Of a stretch of DNA of 12,733 nucleotides, positions 6,788 through 12,183 are shown one piece after another. A program made the translations under genes and the position numbers. Numbering within the stretch: the first letter of the stretch is position 1; each line of letters starts with the position of its first letter. Source of the stretch: Clostridia bacterium (GTDB lineage: Bacteria; Bacillota_A; Clostridia; Oscillospirales; UBA929); NCBI GenBank assembly GCA_026001245.1, contig BNZR01000041.1, forward strand, positions 1 through 12,733, given 5' to 3'. The notes under the pieces were generated by a model. That model was not told where the DNA came from, ran no database searches, and saw only the letters and a program-made list of their open reading frames with translations.

Positions 6788-8566
6788 GTGTGTGGAATAA
6801 GCGGGATTGTGGATATGCAAAGCGACACGCGGCGGTACATTGGGGCGTTTGACGAGGTTCTGCGCAGGCTAAATCGGCGCGGGCCGGACGAAAACGGGCG
6901 GTTTCTGTCCCAGCGGGCGTGCTTCTTGCACAGCCGTCTGGCGGTGATAGACCCGGCTCACGGCAAACAGCCCATGAGCGCGGGGCGGTTCACCTTGACC
7001 TATAACGGAGAGTTATATAACACGCAGGAATTACGGCGCGAGCTAATCTCACGCGGCCACAGCTTCCGCGAACGCTCCGACACGGAGGTGCTGCTTCACG
7101 CCTATATGGAGTGGGGCGAGAGCTGTGTCGAGCGGCTGAATGGCATCTACGCGTTCGCGGTGTGGGACGGCGAAAAGTTATTTTTGGCGCGGGATCGCAT
7201 GGGGGTCAAGCCGCTGTTCTACGCAAAAATAAACGGCGCGTTATATTTCGCGTCGGAGATCAAGGCGTTGCTTGCCTACCCCGACGTGCCGCGAACCATC
7301 GACCGCGAGGGCATGGCGGAGGTGTTCCTGCTGGGGCCGGGGCGCACGCCGGGCGTGACGGCGTTCAAGCATATTTTCGAGCTGAAAGCGGGGCAAAGCG
7401 CGGTATTTGACGGCGAAAACCTGAAAATTCGCGACTATTGGCGATTAAAGGCCGCGCCGCACAGTCAAAGCTTTGCGCAGACGGTCGAGCAGACGCGCTG
7501 GCTTGTGACGGACGCTATCAAGCGTCAGACCGTGTCGGACGTGCCGCTGGTGGCGTTTTTGTCGGGCGGGCTGGATTCCAGCGCGATTTCGGCTATTTCC
7601 GGGGTAAAGTCCACATTCTCGGTGGATTATTTTGATAACGAATTGTATTTTAAGGCCAATAAATTTCAACCGGACAGCGACGGCGCGTATGTTGACATAA
7701 TGTCGCGGTTTTTGGGGACGGAGCATACCACGGTGAAGCTGGACACGGCGGAGCTGGCCGACGCGCTGAAAGACGCGGCGGCGGCGCGAGACTTGCCGGG
7801 CATGGCGGATGTGGACAGTTCGCTGTTGCTGTTTTGCCGAGCGGTGAAGGGATACGGGACGGTGGCGCTGTCCGGCGAGTGCGCGGACGAACTTTTCGGA
7901 GGTTACCCATGGTACCGCGACGAAAGCGTGCTGTGGCAGGACAGCTTCCCTTGGGCTAAGTCGCCGGAATACCGTGCTAGCTTCGCCAGACCGGAGCTGT
8001 TCGCGGGGCTGGACATCGCCGCCTACGTGCGCGAGAGGTACGAGCAAACCTGCAACGCGGCGGAGTGCCTGGACACGGACAGCCCCTTAGAGCGGCGCAT
8101 GCGGCAGATGTTCATGCTGAACACGCAGTGGTTTATGGCCACGCTGTTGGACAGAAAGGACCGCATGTCGATGTACAGCGGGCTTGAGGTGCGCGTGCCG
8201 TTTTGCGACCATCGCATAGCCGAGTATATGTACAACGTGCCGTGGGATTTCAAGAACTACAAAGGCCGCGAGAAGGGCTTATTGCGCGAGGCGATGACGG
8301 GCTTGTTGCCGGACAGCGTACTGTGGCGCAAAAAAAGCCCCTATCCCAAGACGTTGAATCCCGCGTACCTGCGGCGCGTGTCGCAGGAGCTGAGTGACCT
8401 GCTGGACAGTCCCAACGAGCCGATTTTCGACTACGCCGACTGTGACGCATTACGCGGTTTGTTGCAGACAAAAAGCGACACCCCGTGGTACGGGCAGTTA
8501 ATGACCGTGCCGCAGACTGTCGCGTACTTTTTGCAGATGAATTATTGGCTGAAGAGCGTGGGCTAA
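6788..8566 (+). CDS. asnB: Asparagine synthetase, glutamine-hydrolysing (592 aa)
   Basis: The enzyme converts aspartate, glutamine and ATP to asparagine in the cytosol. The start is GTG 6788, set by AAGGAGGT at 6773-6780. It gives Met-Cys-Gly-Ile, placing the class II glutaminase nucleophile Cys2 at the N-terminus after Met removal. The glutaminase domain (about 1-215) has Arg50 in HSRLAVIDP, TYNGELYN (71-78) and the SDTE loop (97-100). The synthetase domain carries the PP-loop SGGLDSS (259-265), LSGECADELFGGYPWY (361-376), DRKDRMSM, LEVRVPF (466-472) and RKKSPYPKT. All key motifs are intact and the length is normal. The last coding bases are part of a 35-base repeat found again at 9385-9419. 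The present tail reads LKSVG, while the sequence after the second copy would give LKSVEYAA, so the 3' end appears remodelled by an insertion. Confidence 0.95.
   Translation: MCGISGIVDMQSDTRRYIGAFDEVLRRLNRRGPDENGRFLSQRACFLHSRLAVIDPAHGKQPMSAGRFTLTYNGELYNTQELRRELISRGHSFRERSDTEVLLHAYMEWGESCVERLNGIYAFAVWDGEKLFLARDRMGVKPLFYAKINGALYFASEIKALLAYPDVPRTIDREGMAEVFLLGPGRTPGVTAFKHIFELKAGQSAVFDGENLKIRDYWRLKAAPHSQSFAQTVEQTRWLVTDAIKRQTVSDVPLVAFLSGGLDSSAISAISGVKSTFSVDYFDNELYFKANKFQPDSDGAYVDIMSRFLGTEHTTVKLDTAELADALKDAAAARDLPGMADVDSSLLLFCRAVKGYGTVALSGECADELFGGYPWYRDESVLWQDSFPWAKSPEYRASFARPELFAGLDIAAYVRERYEQTCNAAECLDTDSPLERRMRQMFMLNTQWFMATLLDRKDRMSMYSGLEVRVPFCDHRIAEYMYNVPWDFKNYKGREKGLLREAMTGLLPDSVLWRKKSPYPKTLNPAYLRRVSQELSDLLDSPNEPIFDYADCDALRGLLQTKSDTPWYGQLMTVPQTVAYFLQMNYWLKSVG
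8527..8561 (+). repeat. 35-base direct repeat, left copy (inside the asnB 3' end)
   Basis: These bases code for the last part of AsnB (about FLQMNYWLKSV) and are identical to 9385-9419, 858 bases downstream. Identity is broken at once on both sides (8526 A against 9384 G, 8562 G against 9420 A). This is far too long for chance and borders an AT-richer two-gene cassette. Confidence 0.97.
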
Positions 8567-8607
8567 TGAGGATGTTTGCCGTGGACGTTGCCGGAGGAAA
8601 ACCGGGA

Positions 8608-8636
8608 TTGACAAACAATGCTCCAAGTGGTATACT
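8608..8636 (+). promoter_or_regulatory. Sigma-A promoter of the cassette genes
   Basis: TTGACA (8608-8613) and TATACT (8631-8636) are 17 bases apart, with TG at 8628-8629 forming an extended -10. Transcription should start near 8643, just before the AAGGTGG ribosome binding site. The cassette is therefore expressed independently of asnB. Confidence 0.85.
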
Positions 8637-8658
8637 AAAGACACAAGGTGGAATGCTA

Positions 8659-9165
8659 ATGAAGATTACCGACGAGAGTATTGCGAAAGTGCCGCTTGTC
8701 GAAAGCGGCATTGTGCGTCAATCCAAGTGGGGCGAATTGCAACAGGCCCATAAGGACTTATTGGAGCATGTTCGTGATGACCCGATTGGAACAGAGGCAG
8801 TGGCCTATTATTCACTTGACATGGAATTGTTGACAAGGCATAAGGGGGACGCTGGTGTCGGGATGGTTGAGCCGAGGTGGATTTCAGCCCCTCATATCAT
8901 TATTCACAACCATCCGGGCGGCAAAACATTTTCTGGCCAAGACTTTTTAACGTTCATGAACAATGATATGTCGTTGTCCATAAGCGCGGTCGGGAATAAC
9001 GGGAATGTGTTTGTCTTGGAAAAGACTAGGTTCGCGGCTTTTGCCTCGGCAATGGATCTATTTATCTCTGAACTTCGTACAGGTACCGAGTTTGACATCG
9101 ACAAGTTTTTTAGAGATATAGACAGATACGGATATACATATAGGAGGGGTGATTCTAATGCTTAA
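8659..9165 (+). CDS. JAMM/JAB-like (MPN) domain protein (168 aa)
   Basis: The segment HIIIHNHPGGKTFSGQD contains H83-N-H85-P and, six residues after H85, Ser92-x-x-Asp95. This matches the zinc-binding HxHP...S-x-x-D signature of JAMM/JAB metalloproteases and RadC-like proteins, which usually have seven residues in that gap. Glu46, in a GTEAVAYYSLD strand upstream, fits the catalytic glutamate position. Similar folds occur in deubiquitinase-like peptidases, RadC, phage minor capsid proteins and polymorphic toxins, so the substrate cannot be assigned. There is no signal peptide. ATG 8659 is chosen because AAGGTGG (8645-8651) lies seven bases upstream and just after the promoter start. An earlier in-frame ATG at 8566 overlaps the asnB stop but has no good ribosome site and lies before the promoter. 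The 3' end overlaps the next gene by eight bases. Confidence 0.75.
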   Translation: MKITDESIAKVPLVESGIVRQSKWGELQQAHKDLLEHVRDDPIGTEAVAYYSLDMELLTRHKGDAGVGMVEPRWISAPHIIIHNHPGGKTFSGQDFLTFMNNDMSLSISAVGNNGNVFVLEKTRFAAFASAMDLFISELRTGTEFDIDKFFRDIDRYGYTYRRGDSNA

Positions 9166-9340
9166 ATCAAATGCATTTACCTTTGACGGGGAGAGCGATA
9201 ATGCGGAACTTCTGAGACTTGCTACAGAAATGCTTAATGAGCGTAAAGAGACGAAAAAGGCGCAACAACCTGATGGCAGTGTCGATGGATTGCGGATTGC
9301 GGCGGCAATTGCAAAAGAATCGTTACAACGCTTCGCGTAG
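9158..9340 (+). CDS. Small protein partner of the JAMM gene (60 aa)
   Basis: Start ATG 9158 is set by AGGAGGGG at 9142-9149, eight bases upstream. The GTG at 9149 is part of that site and is rejected as a start. The gene overlaps the JAMM gene by eight bases, so the two are coupled. The product is soluble, charged and probably helical, with EERK-type clusters around residues 15-40 and a C-terminal helix GLRIAAAIAKESLQRFA. No family is recognised. A tight pair of an enzyme-like gene with a small partner recalls toxin-antitoxin or adaptor arrangements, but nothing here proves that. Confidence 0.7.
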   Translation: MLKSNAFTFDGESDNAELLRLATEMLNERKETKKAQQPDGSVDGLRIAAAIAKESLQRFA

Positions 9341-9358
9341 ACCCCTAACCAAACAAAC

Positions 9359-9390
9359 AAAGCACCAAGCTTTATGGCTGGGTGCTTTTT
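9359..9390. terminator. Intrinsic terminator of the cassette, spanning its right junction
   Basis: AAAGCACC (9359-9366) pairs with GGTGCTTT (9381-9388). After one mismatch, AGC pairs with GCT, closed by a T-G pair over a short loop. Five T residues (9386-9390) follow. On the minus strand the stem is followed by TTTGTTTGTTT, so it can also stop the convergent minus-strand genes. The CTTT of the right arm and the T-tract belong to the 35-base asnB repeat. Confidence 0.85.
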
Positions 9391-9419
9391 GCAGATGAAT
9401 TATTGGCTGAAGAGCGTGG
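9385..9419 (+). repeat. 35-base direct repeat, right copy
   Basis: These bases are identical to 8527-8561. Read in the asnB frame, the sequence after this copy continues GTG GAG TAT GCG GCA TAG, giving a tail ...LKSVEYAA. This is a candidate for the original asnB terminus before the cassette arrived. Confidence 0.97.
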
Positions 9420-9559
9420 AGTATGCGGCATAGTCCACGCGCGGCTTGAAGTAGCCCTTGACGCAATCGGGGTTTCTTACGCATAATTGTGTGTGGTTTT
9501 TAGACTTTAAGCTCAAGCGTTGGGTCTACCAGCGGGAATTCGTTATCCCAAGTCTTCAT
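9400..9559 (-). pseudogene. Short ORF, apparently frameshifted small gene
   Basis: ATG (9557-9559) has a strong GGAGGT site (plus-strand 9567-9572) that overlaps the stop of the preceding minus-strand gene, so it looks like a coupled second gene. The frame reads MKTWDNEFPLVDPTLELKV and stops at 9500-9502 after 19 codons. In the +1 frame the sequence continues without a stop into a protein-like stretch, CVRNPDCVKGYFKPRVDYAA then YSTLFSQ, ending at 9400-9402 inside the 35-base repeat. Joined, the two parts would make a protein of about 50 residues. I read it as one gene broken by a one-base change near 9500-9510. A genuine 19-aa peptide, programmed frameshifting or a sequencing error are alternatives. 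The family is not recognised. Confidence 0.45.
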
Positions 9560-9571
9560 TGTTGTTACCTC

Positions 9572-9979
9572 CTACAAATCCAGCGATATATTATCCGTGC
9601 CGTTCAGCTCAAACTCGGCTATATACGCCGAAATCTTCTCGTTCAGCAGATCCGTGTCCTCCATGTCGTCCGCGTCGGCTTCCATGTCGCGCCGTGCCAG
9701 TTCCTCGGCCAAAATCTCGAAAAACACCGTGTCCTCGTAGTCCATAATCGCCTCGTGTATGCCGCCCTCTGAAAACGCCTGCGAGGGGATTATGTCGCCC
9801 TGTGAAAACTCAAACAGCGAGGGCATGTTCACCTCGCCGCACTTGGCGAACAGCAAGCTCTCGACCTGATCGTAGTCGGCTATGCGGTCGTCGCCGCGGG
9901 CGGCGTTGAGTACCCAGTTGCCTATATAGACCATGTCCAGCAGACGGCGGAATTGTTTTTTTGTCAGCTCAATATTCAT
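9572..9979 (-). CDS. Conserved-type hypothetical cytosolic protein (135 aa)
   Basis: AGGAGGT (plus-strand 9991-9997) precedes ATG 9979. The protein opens with KKQFRRLLDMVYIGNWVLNA and continues as an acidic, helical, soluble chain rich in Asp and Glu. It includes DYDQVESLLFAK in the first half and YEDTVFFEILAEELARRDME in the second. This N-terminal pattern recurs, to my knowledge, in uncharacterised proteins of gut bacteria, without an assigned function. No membrane helix or catalytic motif is seen. It is divergent from the M23 peptidase gene, with only 47 bases between the two starts. It lies directly upstream of the short broken ORF, whose ribosome site overlaps its stop codon. Confidence 0.75.
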   Translation of the reverse strand: MNIELTKKQFRRLLDMVYIGNWVLNAARGDDRIADYDQVESLLFAKCGEVNMPSLFEFSQGDIIPSQAFSEGGIHEAIMDYEDTVFFEILAEELARRDMEADADDMEDTDLLNEKISAYIAEFELNGTDNISLDL

Positions 9980-10026
9980 ATCGGCACTGCACCTCCTAAT
10001 AGACTTATCCCAAAGGGAGTGTGTCT

Positions 10027-10962
10027 ATGCGAATAGTTTTGATTGTTTTCAGCGCGGCGGTGTTGCTAACGGCGGCGGTTTTGACGGCCTTGCCGGGCAG
10101 CATCCCCGCGTCGGCCAAGGCGGATTACATCAAATGGGTGGACTTCACGCCGTCCTACGCCGCCATGAAAAAGGCGTTGGACATAGACGTGGAAAGTCAA
10201 GGCGGGCAAAGCTGGATAGCCCTGCTGGCGTACCTGGGCGCGAAATACGGCGGCGACTTCGCCCGGTACAAAGAACGCGACCTTGAAAAATTCGACCCCG
10301 CCGTAAAAAACTACGACTACTATTACAAGGCCTACAGCGCGGCGTTGTCGGGCTTTGTGGGACATTACCGCGTTGAGGTTGAAAACGAGCTGGGCCAGCG
10401 CGAGTGGGTACAGCGTTACGGCCTGAAAGCTTTCTCGCCCATAGCGCGCGGCTATGATTACAGCGATTTTGACGACTTTGGTGTCAGCCGCTCCTACGGC
10501 TACAAACGCCGCCACCTGGGTCACGACATGATGGGGCAGACAGGCACGCCGATTATCGCGGTGGAATCGGGGGTTGTTGAGGAGCTGGGCTGGAATCAGT
10601 ACGGCGGCTGGCGCATAGGCATACGCAGCTTTGACGGGGCGCGGTACTATTATTACGCCCATCTGCGCCGAAACAGACCATACGCCGCGGGGCTGGAGAA
10701 AGGCCAAACCGTTACGGCGGGGGACGTTATCGGCTACATGGGGCGCACGGGCTATAGCTCTAAAGAAAACGTGAACAATATAGAAGAAACCCACCTGCAC
10801 ATCGGGCTTGAGCTGATTTTTGACGAGAGCCAAAAGGACGGCGTGAACCAGATATGGATAGACCTCTACGCCATAAGCAAGCTATTACGCCACAATCGCG
10901 TTGAGGTGTGGCGCGACGAAAACAAGGAATGGCACAGGGTCTACGGTTACGAGGAGCAGTAA
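10027..10962 (+). CDS. Secreted M23 (LytM-type) metallopeptidase (311 aa)
   Basis: This is a probable zinc endopeptidase that cuts peptidoglycan cross-bridges or stem peptides outside the cell. ATG 10027 is chosen because AAAGGGAG ends at 10019, seven bases upstream, while GTG 10021 is too close. Residues 1-30 form a signal peptide or anchor (hydrophobic core, then SIPASA). The N-terminal domain (about 31-150) is unassigned. The LytM domain (about 155-265) contains all ligands: H163-L-G-H-D167, His212 in YYAHL and H256-L-H258 in THLHIGLE, with typical GTPI-AVESGVV and KGQTVTAGDVIG strands between them. A complete site argues for an active enzyme rather than a degenerate SpoIIQ/EnvC-like scaffold. 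Its stop abuts the stop of the convergent pyridoxamine kinase gene with no bases between. Confidence 0.93.
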   Translation: MRIVLIVFSAAVLLTAAVLTALPGSIPASAKADYIKWVDFTPSYAAMKKALDIDVESQGGQSWIALLAYLGAKYGGDFARYKERDLEKFDPAVKNYDYYYKAYSAALSGFVGHYRVEVENELGQREWVQRYGLKAFSPIARGYDYSDFDDFGVSRSYGYKRRHLGHDMMGQTGTPIIAVESGVVEELGWNQYGGWRIGIRSFDGARYYYYAHLRRNRPYAAGLEKGQTVTAGDVIGYMGRTGYSSKENVNNIEETHLHIGLELIFDESQKDGVNQIWIDLYAISKLLRHNRVEVWRDENKEWHRVYGYEEQ

Positions 10963-11802
10963 TTACTCGCGATTCCCCAATTTCCAAAGCAACGGCTCGA
11001 ACCGAACGCCCTCTGACGGATCTGTATCATTGTCGTAGGACAGCTTACAGCAGTCGAACACAAAGCCCGCCGCTTTATCGGCGGCGGCGGCCAGCGGCGC
11101 ACCCAAAGTCATAGCCCCGACTACTACAGAAGCGTACAAATCCCCGGTGCCGTTAAAGCTTCTGCCCGCGAACGGACGCTGACAGCAACCGAAGTTGCCC
11201 GTATTGCGGTCATAGTACACCTGCCCCACGCGGCACTGCGCGGGGCGCACCCCCGTTATCAGCACCGACGTCCGCCCGCCGTTTGACAGCTTTTCCAGCC
11301 ATGGCTGGAAATCCTCATAGCGTTTGGGCGCGGCGGAATAGTCCTCGTCCAGCAGTATCGCGGCCTCGGTTATGTTGGGGGTTATCAAATCGGCGCGGCG
11401 CGTAAGCTCGCGCATACGGCGGCACATAGACGGCGTGTAGGTTTTATAGGTGCGCCCATCGTCGCCCATAACGGGGTCTACCACGATAAGCGTGTCGTCC
11501 GTTTTAAAGGCCGCGAATATGCGTGACACCACGTCTATCTGCGCCTCGCTGCCCAAAAAACCGCTGTAGACCGCGCCGAAGCGCAGTCCAAGCTCGCGGT
11601 AATGCTGCGCGGCGGGGGATAGCTGTGCCGTCATGTCCGTAAAGGTAAAGCTTTTAAAGCCCGTGTGCGCCGACAGGTAGGCCGTGGGCAACGCCACGCA
11701 CTGCACCCCCTGCGCCGAAAGCGCGGGCAACGCCACGGACAGCGAGCAACGCCCGTACCCGGACAGATCATGTATCGCCAGAACAATCGGCGGAGCCGTC
11801 AA
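10963..11802 (-). CDS. Pyridoxamine/pyridoxal kinase, ribokinase superfamily (279 aa)
   Basis: The enzyme phosphorylates pyridoxal, pyridoxamine or pyridoxine with ATP in the vitamin B6 salvage pathway. The N-terminus HDLSGYGRCSLSVALPALSA followed by LPTAYLSAHTGF is typical of the Firmicutes pyridoxamine kinase group (pdxK/pdxY-like). VVDPVMGDDG (107-116) and TPNITEA (141-147) are the conserved central motifs, and FNGTGDLYAS (216-225) is the anion hole with catalytic Asp221. The length is normal. The start is TTG 11802, overlapping the acyl carrier protein stop as TTGA, with GAGG in a suitable position upstream. The next Met is residue 57, inside the fold, so the TTG start is firm. It is the second gene of an acp-kinase operon. 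ThiD-like hydroxymethylpyrimidine kinase is less likely from these motifs. Confidence 0.9.
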   Translation of the reverse strand: MTAPPIVLAIHDLSGYGRCSLSVALPALSAQGVQCVALPTAYLSAHTGFKSFTFTDMTAQLSPAAQHYRELGLRFGAVYSGFLGSEAQIDVVSRIFAAFKTDDTLIVVDPVMGDDGRTYKTYTPSMCRRMRELTRRADLITPNITEAAILLDEDYSAAPKRYEDFQPWLEKLSNGGRTSVLITGVRPAQCRVGQVYYDRNTGNFGCCQRPFAGRSFNGTGDLYASVVVGAMTLGAPLAAAADKAAGFVFDCCKLSYDNDTDPSEGVRFEPLLWKLGNRE

Positions 11803-12032
11803 CTGTGTTCCTCGATAAAAGCTGCCACGTCCCCCACGGTGTGGAAGCTAAGCACTTGATCCTCCTCAATGGTCAGCCCGTACTCGGCCTCAACGGCCAT
11901 CATCATTTGGATAATGTCCAGACTGTCCGCGTTTAGGTCCTCGCCGATGTCGGTGTCCTCGGTGATAACAACGTCGTCCAAATCCATTTGCTCGCGCAGT
12001 ATTGAAATCAGTTTTTCCGTAACGCCGGTCAT
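11799..12032 (-). CDS. acpP: Acyl carrier protein (77 aa)
   Basis: This is a small acidic carrier that holds acyl chains on a phosphopantetheine arm. The canonical attachment motif is present as DLNADSLDII, with Ser37 the modified residue, followed by MAVEAEYGLTIEEDQVLSFHTVGDVAAFIEEH, the recognition and third helices. Length and charge are standard for the fatty-acid type. AAGGAGG lies upstream of ATG 12032. The gene is not next to any fatty acid synthesis gene here. Instead it is fused by a four-base overlap to a pyridoxamine kinase gene, so it may be a second, specialised carrier rather than the main AcpP. It is the first gene of the operon and has its own promoter. Confidence 0.93.
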   Translation of the reverse strand: MTGVTEKLISILREQMDLDDVVITEDTDIGEDLNADSLDIIQMMMAVEAEYGLTIEEDQVLSFHTVGDVAAFIEEHS

Positions 12033-12067
12033 AAGCCCGCGCCTCCTTGTGAATTGTATATGTGTAT

Positions 12068-12096
12068 AGTATAGCGACTATATGACAGTTTTGCAA
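12068..12096 (-). promoter_or_regulatory. Promoter of the acp-pyridoxamine kinase operon
   Basis: On the minus strand TTGCAA (12091-12096) and TATACT (12068-12073) are 17 bases apart. The expected start is near 12061, which gives a leader of about 28 bases carrying AAGGAGG. It is divergent from the thiI promoter, with 52 bases between the two -35 elements. Confidence 0.75.
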
Positions 12097-12148
12097 GTAC
12101 TTTTTTTGTTTTGGACAAAAAACAACGGTTTTTTACCGATTGATTACA

Positions 12149-12177
12149 TTGCCAATGCCGCATATATGTGATATAAT
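12149..12177 (+). promoter_or_regulatory. Promoter of thiI, placed for a leaderless transcript
   Basis: TTGCCA (12149-12154) and TATAAT (12172-12177) are 17 bases apart, with TG at 12169-12170 making an extended -10. The ATG begins at 12184, six bases after the -10, which is where transcription would normally start. Confidence 0.8.
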
Positions 12178-12183
12178 ACCGGC

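Larger units (their letters stand above)
8562..9384 (+). other. Putative inserted gene cassette at the asnB 3' end
   Basis: An 823-base segment lies between two identical 35-base copies of the asnB 3' end. It holds its own promoter, two overlapping genes and most of a terminator, so it is a self-contained expression unit. Hand counts of three 60-base lines within its genes gave 42-52% GC, against 62% and 77% in two asnB lines, which supports a different origin. No integrase or transposase gene and no terminal inverted repeats were found. If it moved, it was mobilised in trans, is a remnant, or was placed by recombination. Tandem duplication of the asnB tail without mobility is the main alternative. 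Confidence 0.5.

Noticed and set aside
8485..8658. Upstream extension of the JAMM gene (in-frame from 8485, or ATG 8566 overlapping the asnB stop)
   Set aside because: The promoter at 8608-8636 and the ribosome site at 8645-8651 point to ATG 8659, while the upstream codons overlap asnB or lack a ribosome site.
8527..9419. Classical IS element or CRISPR array
   Set aside because: There is no transposase, no terminal inverted repeats and only two repeat copies, with genes between them.
11064..11095. CCGCCG/CGGCGG stem as terminator of the M23 gene
   Set aside because: No T-tract follows, and the bases encode an Ala-rich helix of the kinase.
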